A stretch of DNA of 64,000 bases from Deltaproteobacteria bacterium (GTDB lineage Bacteria; Myxococcota; Kuafuiibacteriia; Kuafuiibacteriales; Kuafuiibacteriaceae): positions 62,001 to 126,000 of the forward strand of contig JACKEN010000004.1 in the NCBI GenBank assembly GCA_020632995.1, given 5' to 3'. The position numbers were made by a program, and so were the translations under genes. The notes beneath the pieces are model-generated. The model searched no databases. It was not told the DNA's origin and saw nothing but the letters and a program-made list of their open reading frames with translations. Below are positions 46,355 through 55,201 of this stretch, piece after piece (the stretch's first letter is position 1; each line of letters opens with the position of its first letter).

Positions 46355-47388
46355 GCGAGCCTCCCCACCAGCTCGACCAGGAGCAGACCGATCGCGTCGG
46401 GCTCGAGGATGTAGCTCACGATGCCGGCCTCGATGGCCGCCTGGGGCATGCCGAACACGGGGGACGAGGCCTCGCTCTGGGCGACGACCGTACCACCGGC
46501 CCGCGCCAGCTTGTACAACCCATTCGCGCCGTCGCTGCCCATTCCCGAGAGCACCACTCCCACTGCCTCGGCCCCATACACGTCAGCGACCCCTGCGAAC
46601 AAGACATCTGCGGCGGGACGAAAGCCCCCCTGCGGAGGCGTGTCCTTCAGGGCCACCTGCCCCCGGGCCACCGACAGGTGGAGGTCGGAGGGCGCCACGT
46701 ACACCACGCCGGGCAACAGCGGCTCCCGGGCCTGGGCCATCTTGACCCGACAGGGCCCCGCGGTGCCCAGCCACTCGACCAGCCCGTCCACGAAGTCACG
46801 GGCGATGTGCTGCACCACCAACAACGGGGCCGCGAAGTCTCGGGGCAGCCGCGCCAGCACCGCGTGGAGCGAGGCCGGGCCGCCGGCCGAAGCGGCCAAA
46901 GCGACCAGGCTGGGCTTGGGGCCCTTGCGGGCCGGGGTCAGGCGGCGGCCGGGGGCCCGGCGCGGCGGCGCCACACGGCGCACCACCTCGACCTGGGACA
47001 TGATCTGCACCATCTCCACCAGGGCTCGGGCCTCGGCCTCGAAGCGGGGCGAGGCCGGCCCGACGGGCTTGGCCACGGCGGCCAGGGCGCCCACCCCCTG
47101 GGCGGCGAGGGCCCGCTGGACGTCCTCCACCCGCTCCCCGGAGACCATGATCACCCGGGTCGGCGCGTAGGTCATGATCAGCTTGGTGGCCTCGTAGCCG
47201 TCCAGGTCCGGGAGCTGGACGTCCATGCTGACCACGTCGGGCCGGAGCGCCTGGGCGAGCTGGACCGCCTCTCGCCCGCTCGCAGCCTGCCCCACCACCT
47301 GGATGTCCGGGGCACGCTCGAGCACCGCCACCAGCAGCGCGCGGCTGGTGGGCGAGTCGTCCACCACGAGGACCCGGATCGGGCTCAT
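46351..47388 (-). CDS. cheB: Chemoreceptor methylesterase CheB
   Basis: The product is 345 residues. A receiver domain (Asp 56 in SMDVQLPDLDG) is joined to a methylesterase domain with catalytic Ser in AASAGGP, His in VVQHIARDF and Asp in SGMGSDGANG. The Thr usual after the Ser (STGG) is Ala. It removes methyl groups from the receptor in adaptation. It overlaps cheA (ATGA) and the next gene. Confidence 0.95.
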   Translation of the reverse strand: MSPIRVLVVDDSPTSRALLVAVLERAPDIQVVGQAASGREAVQLAQALRPDVVSMDVQLPDLDGYEATKLIMTYAPTRVIMVSGERVEDVQRALAAQGVGALAAVAKPVGPASPRFEAEARALVEMVQIMSQVEVVRRVAPPRRAPGRRLTPARKGPKPSLVALAASAGGPASLHAVLARLPRDFAAPLLVVQHIARDFVDGLVEWLGTAGPCRVKMAQAREPLLPGVVYVAPSDLHLSVARGQVALKDTPPQGGFRPAADVLFAGVADVYGAEAVGVVLSGMGSDGANGLYKLARAGGTVVAQSEASSPVFGMPQAAIEAGIVSYILEPDAIGLLLVELVGRLA

Positions 47389-49601
47389 GCGCTCACCAGG
47401 CGGTCCACCGCCGCCAGGAGCTCGCGCTGGTCGAAGCTCCCCTTCACCACGTAGGCGCTGGCCCCCGCGGCCAGGCCCCGCGCCCGATCCGCCTCCCCAC
47501 CGAGGCCGGTCACGAGGACCACCGGGAGGCTGCGGAGCCTCGTCGAGCCACGGATGTGCTCGGTGAGCGTGACCCCGTCCATGCGCGGCATCTCCACGTC
47601 GGCCACCACGAGGTCCACCGCCGCGCGCTGGAGCTGCTCCCACGCGTCGCGGCCGTCTGGCGCGGACAGCACCTGGTAGCCCGCGCCGAGGAGGACGCTC
47701 CGCATCAGGCTCCGGGTGGTGACCGAGTCGTCCGCCACCAGCACCACCCCCTTGCGGCTCGCAACCTCTCCTGCGAACTTCAGCGCTCCGTCCCGCGCGG
47801 GGCGCTGCGCGGTGCGCACGAGCTCGGCCGCGTTGAGGAGCAAGGCGACCTGCCCCGAGTCGAGGAGGGTCCCACCCGCCACGTGGCGCACCGCGCGGAG
47901 TCGCGGCCCGAGGCTCTTCACCACCACCTCTCGCTCGCTGACGAGCTCGTCCACCACCAGCGCCACCTTGCGCTCGCCGCCCGCGACGACCACCGCGGGG
48001 CGGCGGGCCGGGACGGGGCGGCGAGGCGCCTCGATCCCGAGGGCGCGGGTCAGCTCCATCACCGGGATCAGCTCGTCCTCATGGCTGAGCATGTCTCGAC
48101 CTTCCATCTGCCGCACGTCATCGGACCCGATCCGGAGGAGCCGCAGCACGTTGCTCGCGGCCAGGGCGAAGGGGGTGCCGCCGGCCTCGACGAGCAGGGC
48201 GCGCAGGCTGGTGAGGGTCAGGGGCAGGAGCATCGAGAAGCGGGTCCCGGTGCCGGCCCCGCTGAAGATCTCCACGCTCCCGTGCAGCGCCTCGACCTGA
48301 TTGAGCACCACGTCGAGGCCGATGCCCCGGCCGGCGCTCTGGCTCACCGAGGTCGCGGTGGAGAGCTGGGGCAGGAACACCAGGCGCACCAGCTCCCGGT
48401 CCGTCTCCGGGATGCTCATGCCGAGGGCGCGGGCCTTCTCGCGCACCGCGGGGCGATCGATGCCGCGGCCGTCGTCCTCCACCGAGAGGGACACGTTGGA
48501 GCCCCGGAGGGTCGCCTTCACCCGGACCAGCCCCTCGGGCGGCTTGCCCGCCGCGGCGCGGTCGGCCGGAGCTTCGATCCCGTGCACCACCGCGTTGCGG
48601 ACCAGGTGCACGAGGGCGTCCTTGAGCCCGTCCAGCACCGCGCGATCCGCCTCGACGTCCTTGCCCACCAGCTCGAGCCGAGCCCGATTGCCCGAGGCCT
48701 GGGCCGCGTCCCGCACCGCCCGCTCGAGCAGCGGCTCCAGCTCGCGGAACGGGAGCATGCGGAGCTGCCGCACCTGATGCTCGAACGGCTCGGCCACCCG
48801 CTCGAGGCCCTGCACGTCCGCCCTGAGCTGCAAGGCCATGAGCTCCAGGGTGCGCTCCGCCCCCGCCAGGACGGAGCGGGCGCGGCTCAGGTTGGCGAAG
48901 CACTCCGCGGCGGCCGGGTGCAGCTCGCGCAGCTCCTCCAGCATCCCTCGAGCCCGAGCCTCCGCGGTGCGGTGCGCGCGCCCCGCCACGCTCACCTGCT
49001 CGGCCAGCTCGAGGAGCGCCTCGGCGTCGCTCCGGACCCTGCGCCGCGCCACCATGAGCTCGCCGGTGTTGGCCAACAGGGCGTCCAGGCGCCCGAGGGA
49101 GACCCGGGTCCTGGCGTCGCTCGGCGGCAGGCTGACTTGCGGTTCCGGCTCGGGCACCACCTCCGGGGTGGGCGCCGGGGCGGGGGTCTGGAACGCGCCC
49201 CCCGCCGCCGCGGTCTTGAGGGCCTCGGTGAGGGCCTCGAAGTGCGGCTGGTCGAGGTTCGGGGTGCCCTGTGCGCCCCGCGCCGCGTCGTCGAGCGCGT
49301 CCACGCACCCGAACAGGAGGGAGAAGATCGCGGCGGAGGGCTCGAGGGCGCCGCGCCGGAGCTCGCCGAGGGCGGTCTCCATCGCGTGGCAGAGGTTCGC
49401 GATCAGCGGTTGCTCGACCGCGCGCGCCGCGCCCTTCAGGCTGTGGGCGGCGCGGAAGAGGTCGTCGAGGGTGGCGGCCCGGGCCTCGCCCGCGGCGCCC
49501 GCCTCGAGCTGCAAGAGGCCACGGCTGAGCACCGCCAGGTGCTCGTCGAGCTCCAGGAGGAACGTCTTCAGCAGGTGCTCGAGCAGCTCCTGGCGATCCA
49601 C
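47385..49601 (-). CDS. cheA: CheA-type histidine kinase with C-terminal receiver
   Basis: The product is 738 residues. HPt domain with His 53 (AAHSLKGAA), a dimerisation region, HATPase (LVRNAVVHGIE, DDGRGID, GRGIGLDVV), a CheW-like domain, and a receiver domain at the end (VADVEMPRMDG). The hybrid form, like FrzE and WspE, carries its own response regulator. No separate P2 domain is evident. It starts at GTG 49601, one base after the receptor gene. Confidence 0.95.
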   Translation of the reverse strand: MDRQELLEHLLKTFLLELDEHLAVLSRGLLQLEAGAAGEARAATLDDLFRAAHSLKGAARAVEQPLIANLCHAMETALGELRRGALEPSAAIFSLLFGCVDALDDAARGAQGTPNLDQPHFEALTEALKTAAAGGAFQTPAPAPTPEVVPEPEPQVSLPPSDARTRVSLGRLDALLANTGELMVARRRVRSDAEALLELAEQVSVAGRAHRTAEARARGMLEELRELHPAAAECFANLSRARSVLAGAERTLELMALQLRADVQGLERVAEPFEHQVRQLRMLPFRELEPLLERAVRDAAQASGNRARLELVGKDVEADRAVLDGLKDALVHLVRNAVVHGIEAPADRAAAGKPPEGLVRVKATLRGSNVSLSVEDDGRGIDRPAVREKARALGMSIPETDRELVRLVFLPQLSTATSVSQSAGRGIGLDVVLNQVEALHGSVEIFSGAGTGTRFSMLLPLTLTSLRALLVEAGGTPFALAASNVLRLLRIGSDDVRQMEGRDMLSHEDELIPVMELTRALGIEAPRRPVPARRPAVVVAGGERKVALVVDELVSEREVVVKSLGPRLRAVRHVAGGTLLDSGQVALLLNAAELVRTAQRPARDGALKFAGEVASRKGVVLVADDSVTTRSLMRSVLLGAGYQVLSAPDGRDAWEQLQRAAVDLVVADVEMPRMDGVTLTEHIRGSTRLRSLPVVLVTGLGGEADRARGLAAGASAYVVKGSFDQRELLAAVDRLVSA

Positions 49602-49602
49602 T

Positions 49603-50898
49603 TCACATCCCGAACTCGGCCAGCAGGCCCTTGAGTTTGTCCGCGAGCTGGGAGATCCCGTGGACCGCCTTCTCGGTCTGTTGGGTGGCCTTCAGGTTCT
49701 GGTGCGTCACCTCCCCGATGTTCCGCATCGCGTGGCTGACCTGGCCCATGCCCAGGGCCTGCTGCCCGGCCGAGGCCGAGATCTGGGCCCCCGCGCGGGC
49801 CGCCTCGGCCCCGGTGGCCTCGAGCGACTTGATGGTGTGGCCCGCCTCGCTCACCACGTCCATGGTCCGGGTCACGCTCTTGGTGCCCTCCTCCATGCTG
49901 AACACCGCGGAGTTGGTCGCCTTCTGGATCTGGTTGAGGATCTGGCGCACCTGGGCGGTGGCGCGCTTGCTCTGCTCGGCCAGCACCTTCACCTCGGCCG
50001 CCACCACGCTGAACCCGCGGCCGTGCTCGCCCGCGCGGGCCGCCTCGATCGCAGCGTTGAGGGCGAGCAGGTTGGTCTGCTCGGCCATGTCGTTCACGGT
50101 GGCGATGATCTCTCCGATCGCCTGGGCCTGCTCGGCCAGCTGCAAGATGGACTGCGCGATGGACTCGGTGCGCGCCTTCACGTCGCGCATGCCCACGATG
50201 CTCTCCTCCACCGACTGCCGGCCCGCCTCCCCGAGCTCGGCGCTGCGGCGGGACGCCTCCGCCACCGCCCGGGCCCGCTCCGCCGCCTGCTCGGCCGTCC
50301 GCGAGACCTCCTCCACCGAGCTCATGGTCTCCGCCACCGCGGCCGCCTGTTGCTGAGCGCCCGCCGCCTGTTCGGTGGTGGCGGCGGAGATCTCGGTCGC
50401 GGACTCGGCCAGCTGGTCCGCGGTCTCGAGCACGGCGGAGAGCAGGCGCTCCCGGGCCTGCTCGGCCGCCCGCCGCTCCGAGACGTCCTGGATGATCCCG
50501 AGGAAGCCGTCCTGCCCGCGGCTGCGCATGTCGGTGACCCACAGCTTGATCCACATCGGCGCGCCGTCGTGCCGCCGCGCCTCGACCTCCCGGGCCCGGC
50601 CGATGATGCGCGGCTCGTGGGTCCGCAGGTAGCGCTCGAGGTAGCCGTCGTGCGCGTCGCGGTGCCCCGGCGACATGAGCATCGAGACGTTCTCGCCCAG
50701 CATCTGCTCCGGGTCGTACCCGAACATGCGGGTGGTCGCGGCGTTGACGCTCGTGACCACGCCGTGGGTGTCGATGGTGACGATCGCGTCCGGGGTGGAG
50801 TCCAGGATCGCCTTCAGCCTCGCCGCGTCGACGTCGGTCGTCCGGCTCCTCGGCGCGCGCCGGGGGGTCTTCTTGGTGGTCTTCTTGCGGGTGGCCAT
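49603..50898 (-). CDS. Cytoplasmic PAS-domain chemoreceptor (MCP)
   Basis: The product is 431 residues with no membrane helix. A basic tail (MATRKKTTKKTPRR) is followed by one PAS domain (about 28-140: AILDSTPDAIVTIDTHGVV) and a methyl-accepting signalling domain with the conserved hairpin tip EQTNLLALNAAIEAARAGEH. It should sense an internal redox, oxygen or small-molecule signal and control the adjacent CheA. ATG 50898 overlaps the CheW stop by one base. Confidence 0.94.
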   Translation of the reverse strand: MATRKKTTKKTPRRAPRSRTTDVDAARLKAILDSTPDAIVTIDTHGVVTSVNAATTRMFGYDPEQMLGENVSMLMSPGHRDAHDGYLERYLRTHEPRIIGRAREVEARRHDGAPMWIKLWVTDMRSRGQDGFLGIIQDVSERRAAEQARERLLSAVLETADQLAESATEISAATTEQAAGAQQQAAAVAETMSSVEEVSRTAEQAAERARAVAEASRRSAELGEAGRQSVEESIVGMRDVKARTESIAQSILQLAEQAQAIGEIIATVNDMAEQTNLLALNAAIEAARAGEHGRGFSVVAAEVKVLAEQSKRATAQVRQILNQIQKATNSAVFSMEEGTKSVTRTMDVVSEAGHTIKSLEATGAEAARAGAQISASAGQQALGMGQVSHAMRNIGEVTHQNLKATQQTEKAVHGISQLADKLKGLLAEFGM

Positions 50899-51512
50899 CA
50901 GGTCGCTCGTGTTCCTTCGTGGTCTCTTGAGTCGCCCGGCTCTGCGAACAGGCGGGGGTCGGTGAGGAGGGCGCGGCCGTCGAGGACGATGGTGCCGTCC
51001 GGCGTCATGCCCAGGATCCAGTCCGCCGCGCCGACCGGGGTCCCGTCCAGGCTGCGCAGCGCGCGGGCGGAGACCCGCACGAAGTCGAAGACCTCGTCCA
51101 CCAGCACCGCCAGCTCCGCCCGGGTGTCACCGAGGACGAGCAGGCGGGCCTGCTCCGAGGCGCCGGCCAGGTCCTGGGTGAAGAGGCGGTGGAGATCCAC
51201 CACCGCCAACACCTCGCCGCGGTGGTGGCAGACCCCGCGGAACCAGGCGGAGGTCCCGGGCACCGCGGTGACGATCGGCGCGCGCGCCACCTCTCGCACC
51301 CAGCCCATGGGGAGCGCGTAGCGGTCGCGGCCCACCGCGAAGCGCACGACCTGCGGCCCCTCCTCCGACGCCGCCTCCGCGGGCCGGGCGAGCGCCTGGG
51401 CCCGCAGCTCGAGCACCCTGCGACGCGAGGCATCCGAGGCCAGGGCCCGATGGTCGGAGGCCACCGCCATCCGCTGCAGGCGCCGGCGGATCTCCGCGAA
51501 GACCTCGCTCAC
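50898..51512 (-). CDS. cheW: CheW-domain coupling protein
   Basis: The product is 204 residues, longer than usual. An N-terminal helical extension of about 45 residues precedes the CheW fold (VVRFAVGRDRYALPMGWVRE, WFRGVCHHRGEVLAVVDLHR). It links CheA and receptor. It starts at GTG 51512, overlapping the CheR-TPR stop (GTGA). This is one of two CheW proteins flanking CheR, as WspB and WspD flank WspC. Confidence 0.92.
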   Translation of the reverse strand: MSEVFAEIRRRLQRMAVASDHRALASDASRRRVLELRAQALARPAEAASEEGPQVVRFAVGRDRYALPMGWVREVARAPIVTAVPGTSAWFRGVCHHRGEVLAVVDLHRLFTQDLAGASEQARLLVLGDTRAELAVLVDEVFDFVRVSARALRSLDGTPVGAADWILGMTPDGTIVLDGRALLTDPRLFAEPGDSRDHEGTRAT

Positions 51513-52876
51513 TCGGCCCCCTCGTCATCCAGCCCGGCGATCGAGACCATGGCCGCCGCGGCAAGCGCGCCTGCGCGCTCACCTCCGGTGAGGGGCACCT
51601 CCGCCTCTGGGTTGCAGGCCAGGGCAAGCTGGCGTGCGACGCGGAAGGCCTGGCGGGCCCGCGCCCGCTCACCCGCCTGCTCCGCCGCCAGCCCCAACAG
51701 GTAGTGAGCCGCGATGAGCCCGGGGGCCCGCTGGACCGCCAACCGCAGCACCGCCACCGCCAGCGCGGGTCGGTCGAGCTCGAGCTGCAGGATCCCTTGC
51801 ATGTAGAGGACCTCGGGATCGGCCGGATCCTCCAGCCCCTCGTCCTGGGCGCGCTGCAGCGCGACCACCGCGCCGTAGTTCCGCGCCACCGCCTCGAGCC
51901 GGGAGGTCGCGGTGCCCGGGAGTGGGGCGACCCGGCGCGGCGGACGGCGACGGGGCGGCTCCGGTGCAGGAGCAGAGCGAAACGTGGGCTCGGCGCGCGT
52001 GAGGGTGCTCCGGCGTCGGAACACCAGCCCCGGGGCGCCCGGCTCCGGATCCACCGGCAGGTACTCGGGCGGCAGCGGATCACTGGCCCCGAGCAGGAGC
52101 CAGCCACCGGGCGCCAGGGCCTCGACCAGGTGGAAGAAGGCGACCCGTTGCGCCTCAGGAGAGAGGTAGAGCAGGACGTTCCGGCAGAGGACCACGTCGA
52201 GGTTCCACAGCCCCACCGTGAGCATCGAGGGCACCGGGTGCACGAGGTTGAGAGGGAAGAGGGTCACCTGTGCGCGGATCTCGGGATCCAGCACCTGGTA
52301 GCTGCCCTCGGGCTGGAAGTAGCGCGCCTGGAGATCGGCGCCGACCCCCCGGAAGGACCAGGGGCGGTACCGCCCGTCCCGGGCCCGCGCCAGGGAGCCG
52401 CGGTTGAGGTCGGTGCCGAACACCCGCACCCGTTCATGCAGGCCGGCCTCCCGGGCCATCATGGCCACCGAGTAGGGCTCCTCACCCGTCGCGCAACCGG
52501 CGCTCCAGACCCGCGCCGGCCCGCTCCTCACCTCCATGAGACGCTGCGGCAGGAGCTGATCCCTCAGCAAGCCGAGCTGCGCAGGCTCCCGGAAGAAGTA
52601 GGTCTCGCTGACCGTGAGGGTCGACAGGACCTGCTCCGACACCTCCGGCGAGCGCAAGAAGGCCTGCACGAAGGCGTCGACCGACGGGATGGCGAGCTCA
52701 CCCCTCAGTCGCTCGAGGTCAGCGAGCACCAGGGGCTCGCGGTGGGAGGAGAACGCCAAGCCGGCGCGCCGATGGACCTCCTCCAGCAGCGGCTCGTAGA
52801 CCACCACGAGCTCGGACGCCGCCCCCTCCGCGGCCCCACCGTCCCCGCCCTCACCGAGCTCGAGCCTCTCAGCCAT
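51509..52876 (-). CDS. cheR: Chemoreceptor methyltransferase CheR with C-terminal TPR
   Basis: The product is 455 residues. CheR N- and C-terminal domains (about 25-285) include the SAM motif VWSAGCATGEEPYSVAMM and CRNVLLYL. After a Pro/Arg-rich linker come tetratricopeptide repeats (EVLYMQGILQLELDRPALAV, AAHYLLGLAAEQAGERARAR). This CheR-TPR architecture matches WspC/FrzF-type enzymes. ATG 52876 overlaps the preceding cheW by 8 bases; the open frame further upstream covers that gene. Confidence 0.94.
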   Translation of the reverse strand: MAERLELGEGGDGGAAEGAASELVVVYEPLLEEVHRRAGLAFSSHREPLVLADLERLRGELAIPSVDAFVQAFLRSPEVSEQVLSTLTVSETYFFREPAQLGLLRDQLLPQRLMEVRSGPARVWSAGCATGEEPYSVAMMAREAGLHERVRVFGTDLNRGSLARARDGRYRPWSFRGVGADLQARYFQPEGSYQVLDPEIRAQVTLFPLNLVHPVPSMLTVGLWNLDVVLCRNVLLYLSPEAQRVAFFHLVEALAPGGWLLLGASDPLPPEYLPVDPEPGAPGLVFRRRSTLTRAEPTFRSAPAPEPPRRRPPRRVAPLPGTATSRLEAVARNYGAVVALQRAQDEGLEDPADPEVLYMQGILQLELDRPALAVAVLRLAVQRAPGLIAAHYLLGLAAEQAGERARARQAFRVARQLALACNPEAEVPLTGGERAGALAAAAMVSIAGLDDEGAE

Positions 52877-53348
52877 GGGCGACCCCCTGCTCCTGCAGGC
52901 AGGCGTCCAGGGCGGCCGACTCGGCCTCGCTGAGGAAGCGCTCGGGATCATGGATGAGGAGCAGGGCGTCCTCGAGCCGGACCACCCCGGACAGGCCCTG
53001 GGCCGCCGGCCCCGGCGGCGTGGTGGCGGCCGGCGCAGAGGCGAGGGCTTCCACGCGGTCGACCCGAAGGACGGCTTGCCGCGCGGTGGTCTGCACCACC
53101 ACCATGTGATCCTCGGGCTGGACCGGACGCAGGGGGAGGCCGAAGCGGGCGCGCAGGTCGAAGACGGCCAGGGGCGTGCCCCGATAGTCGACCAGTCCCT
53201 CCACCACCGGCGGCGCGCCGGGCAGGGGCTCCACCCAGACCGCGCGCAGGACCTCCACCACGGCGTGCGCGGGGAGCCCGAAGCGCTGGTGCTCCAGGCG
53301 GAACACCAGGACATCCTCGTGTCCTGGGGCGGCCACTACCCCCAACAT
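52869..53348 (-). CDS. cheW: CheW-domain coupling protein
   Basis: The product is 159 residues of a single CheW domain (LVFRLEHQRFGLPAHAVVE, VVEGLVDYRGTPLAVFDLRA). First gene of the seven-gene chemosensory operon. It should tether receptor to the CheA hybrid. Upstream, 53349-53564 has only a 9-bp hairpin (CTCGGCGCC 53512-53520 / GGCGCCGAG 53527-53535) and no gene. Confidence 0.93.
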   Translation of the reverse strand: MLGVVAAPGHEDVLVFRLEHQRFGLPAHAVVEVLRAVWVEPLPGAPPVVEGLVDYRGTPLAVFDLRARFGLPLRPVQPEDHMVVVQTTARQAVLRVDRVEALASAPAATTPPGPAAQGLSGVVRLEDALLLIHDPERFLSEAESAALDACLQEQGVAHG

Positions 53349-53564
53349 CTACCGGGCCTCCGGCCAGCGCACCAGTGTTTCCAGGTCACCAGCGCGCGGC
53401 GCGTCCGGTTACCCAGGCCGGACCGGATCCCGGGGGTCGGCGGCCATGCGCGACGCCGTCGACCAGGGCACGCTTCCTGCAAAACAATCTCAGCACAACC
53501 TCGATGCCGGCCTCGGCGCCGGCTCGGGCGCCGAGCGGCTGGACGCCGGACGGGGAGGCTCGCC

Positions 53565-53900
53565 TTGACCAGCACCATCATGTCCATCTCCGCAGGAGAC
53601 CTGGCCGACGCGGTGCACGGCCCCCAGGCGCCCCTGGTGCTGGACGTGCGGCGGCCGGAGGACTTCAGCGGCGAGGGCGGCCACATCGATGGCGCGAGCT
53701 TGTTCCCGGCCGAGCGGTTCAGGGAGCGCCTGCCCGAGCTGCGGGGCCTCGAGCCCCGGCGCTTCGTGGTGGTGAGCGAGGACGGCGACGGCGCCCTCGA
53801 GGCGGCCCGGATCATGATGGCCGCGGGGTTCGTGCAGGTGTCGGTGCTGGCGGGTGGGATGCGAGCCTGGCGGGCCGAGCAGCTGCCCGTCCACCGCTGA
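53565..53900 (+). CDS. Rhodanese-like protein lacking the catalytic Cys
   Basis: The product is 111 residues of the rhodanese fold (ISAGDLADAV, APLVLDVRRPEDFSGEGGHI, VLAGGMRAW). The active loop, normally C-x4-R, reads VVVSEDGDGALEAARIM, with Ser (AGC) for Cys, so sulfur transfer is not expected and it may bind instead. TTG 53565 is chosen because GGGGAGG lies 6 bases upstream; ATG 53580 is the alternative. It stands alone, diverging from the chemosensory operon. Confidence 0.82.
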   Translation: MTSTIMSISAGDLADAVHGPQAPLVLDVRRPEDFSGEGGHIDGASLFPAERFRERLPELRGLEPRRFVVVSEDGDGALEAARIMMAAGFVQVSVLAGGMRAWRAEQLPVHR

Positions 53901-53912
53901 GGGCTTCGCCGA

Positions 53913-54146
53913 GGTCCCGGGCCGGCGGAGCCGTCCCACCCCTCTCCGCCGGGCTGCGCCCGGCTGCGACCGGCTGCGCGCTCCGCTTGCAGATCTTGGG
54001 GTCCCGGGCCGGCGGAGCCGTCCCACCCCTCTCCGCCGGGCTGCGACCGGCTGCGCGCTCCGCTTGCAGGTCTTGGGGTCCCGGGCCGGCGGAGCCGTCC
54101 CACCCCTCTCCGCCGGGCGCCCGGCTGCGCGCTTCGCTTGCGAATC
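53913..54146. repeat. Three tandem copies of a GC-rich 71-87 bp repeat with internal hairpin
   Basis: Copies begin at 53913, 54000 and 54077 with GGTCCCGGGCCGGCGGAGCC. Each holds a perfect 9-bp inverted repeat (CCGGCGGAG / CTCCGCCGG) and ends with a GCGCTCCGCTTGCAGRTCTTGG-like segment. Copy 1 has a 10-base insertion and copy 3 is degenerate at the end. They lie between the rhodanese and methyltransferase genes and could be a REP-like element or terminator array. Confidence 0.85.
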
Positions 54147-54174
54147 TCCGCCGTTTGGGGTGGCTCTCATCCTC

Positions 54175-55188
54175 GTGGATACCACTCGGCAGCAGATGAT
54201 GCAGAAGCTCCAGGGCGCCGCCGCCCTGAACGTGGCGTTCGTGGGGGTGAGCAACGGCCTCTTCGACGTCCTCTCGGGGCTGCGTTCGGCCACCGCGGCC
54301 GAGCTGGCCGCGAAGGCGGGGCGAGACCTGGGCTACGTTACCCGGTGGTGCGACGCGGCCTACGCGTTCGAGTACCTCGAGCGGGAGCAAGACCGCTTTC
54401 ACCTGACCGCCACCGGTGAGGCGTTCCGGCCCGACGCCCCCGACACCCTGATGCCCATGGCGGTCCAGGCGGTGCTCGGTGCTCACATGGCCGAGCGCGC
54501 CGCGGGCCTGATGCGCACCGGGGAGCGCCCGGGAGAGAAGGTCCTCGCCGAGCGGGAGACCATCCTGCCGTGGTTCGGCCCGATGCTCGAACACTCCTTC
54601 GCGACCATGTTCGCCCAGCAGATCGTCCCCGCCATCCCCGCCTTCGCCCGGGTGGACGAGCGCGGCGGCCTCGCGGTGGACCTGGGATGCGGGAACGGCT
54701 GGTACCTCCGGGCCCTCGCCAAGCGCTGCGGTCACCTCAGGGGCATCGGCCTCGACGGCTTCGAGGAGAACATCCGCCAGGCCACCGAGCTCGCGGCGCA
54801 GGCGGGCCTGCAGGACCACCTGGAGTTCCGAGCCGGTGACCTCCACCACTTCACGGTGGACGGGCCGGTGGACCTCATCGCCATGAACCGGGCCCTCCAC
54901 CACGTGTGGGACGAGAAGGAGAACGTGTTCCGTATCCTGGCCGAGCACCTCGCGCCCGGCGGCTCCGCGGTGATCTGGGAGCCCCGCTGGCCCGACGATC
55001 CCGCGGCCCTCCGGCACCCCCGGGGCCGCGGGATGGCGTTCCAGAACCTGTCCGAGCACGTGCAAGGGAACCACTTCCTCCGCCCCGACGAGATCGCGGC
55101 CGAGCTCGAGAAGGCTGGCTTGCGGAGCGAGGTCCACCTGTTCGGCGAGGGCTACGAGGCGGTGGTGGTGGGCACGAAGCCGGAGTGA
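54175..55188 (+). CDS. SAM-dependent methyltransferase with winged-helix N-terminus
   Basis: The product is about 337 residues. The first 90 residues form a winged-helix-like dimerisation region (ALNVAFVGVSNGLFDVLSGL), followed by a class I methyltransferase domain with the SAM motif LAVDLGCGNGWYLRAL (about 163-180) and a late EPRWP segment. The substrate is unknown; the layout resembles small-molecule O- or C-methyltransferases. The start is uncertain among GTG 54160, GTG 54175, ATG 54196 and ATG 54199, because the tandem repeats upstream hide the ribosome-binding site. Confidence 0.82.
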   Translation: MDTTRQQMMQKLQGAAALNVAFVGVSNGLFDVLSGLRSATAAELAAKAGRDLGYVTRWCDAAYAFEYLEREQDRFHLTATGEAFRPDAPDTLMPMAVQAVLGAHMAERAAGLMRTGERPGEKVLAERETILPWFGPMLEHSFATMFAQQIVPAIPAFARVDERGGLAVDLGCGNGWYLRALAKRCGHLRGIGLDGFEENIRQATELAAQAGLQDHLEFRAGDLHHFTVDGPVDLIAMNRALHHVWDEKENVFRILAEHLAPGGSAVIWEPRWPDDPAALRHPRGRGMAFQNLSEHVQGNHFLRPDEIAAELEKAGLRSEVHLFGEGYEAVVVGTKPE

Positions 55189-55201
55189 TACGGTCCGCGC
55201 C

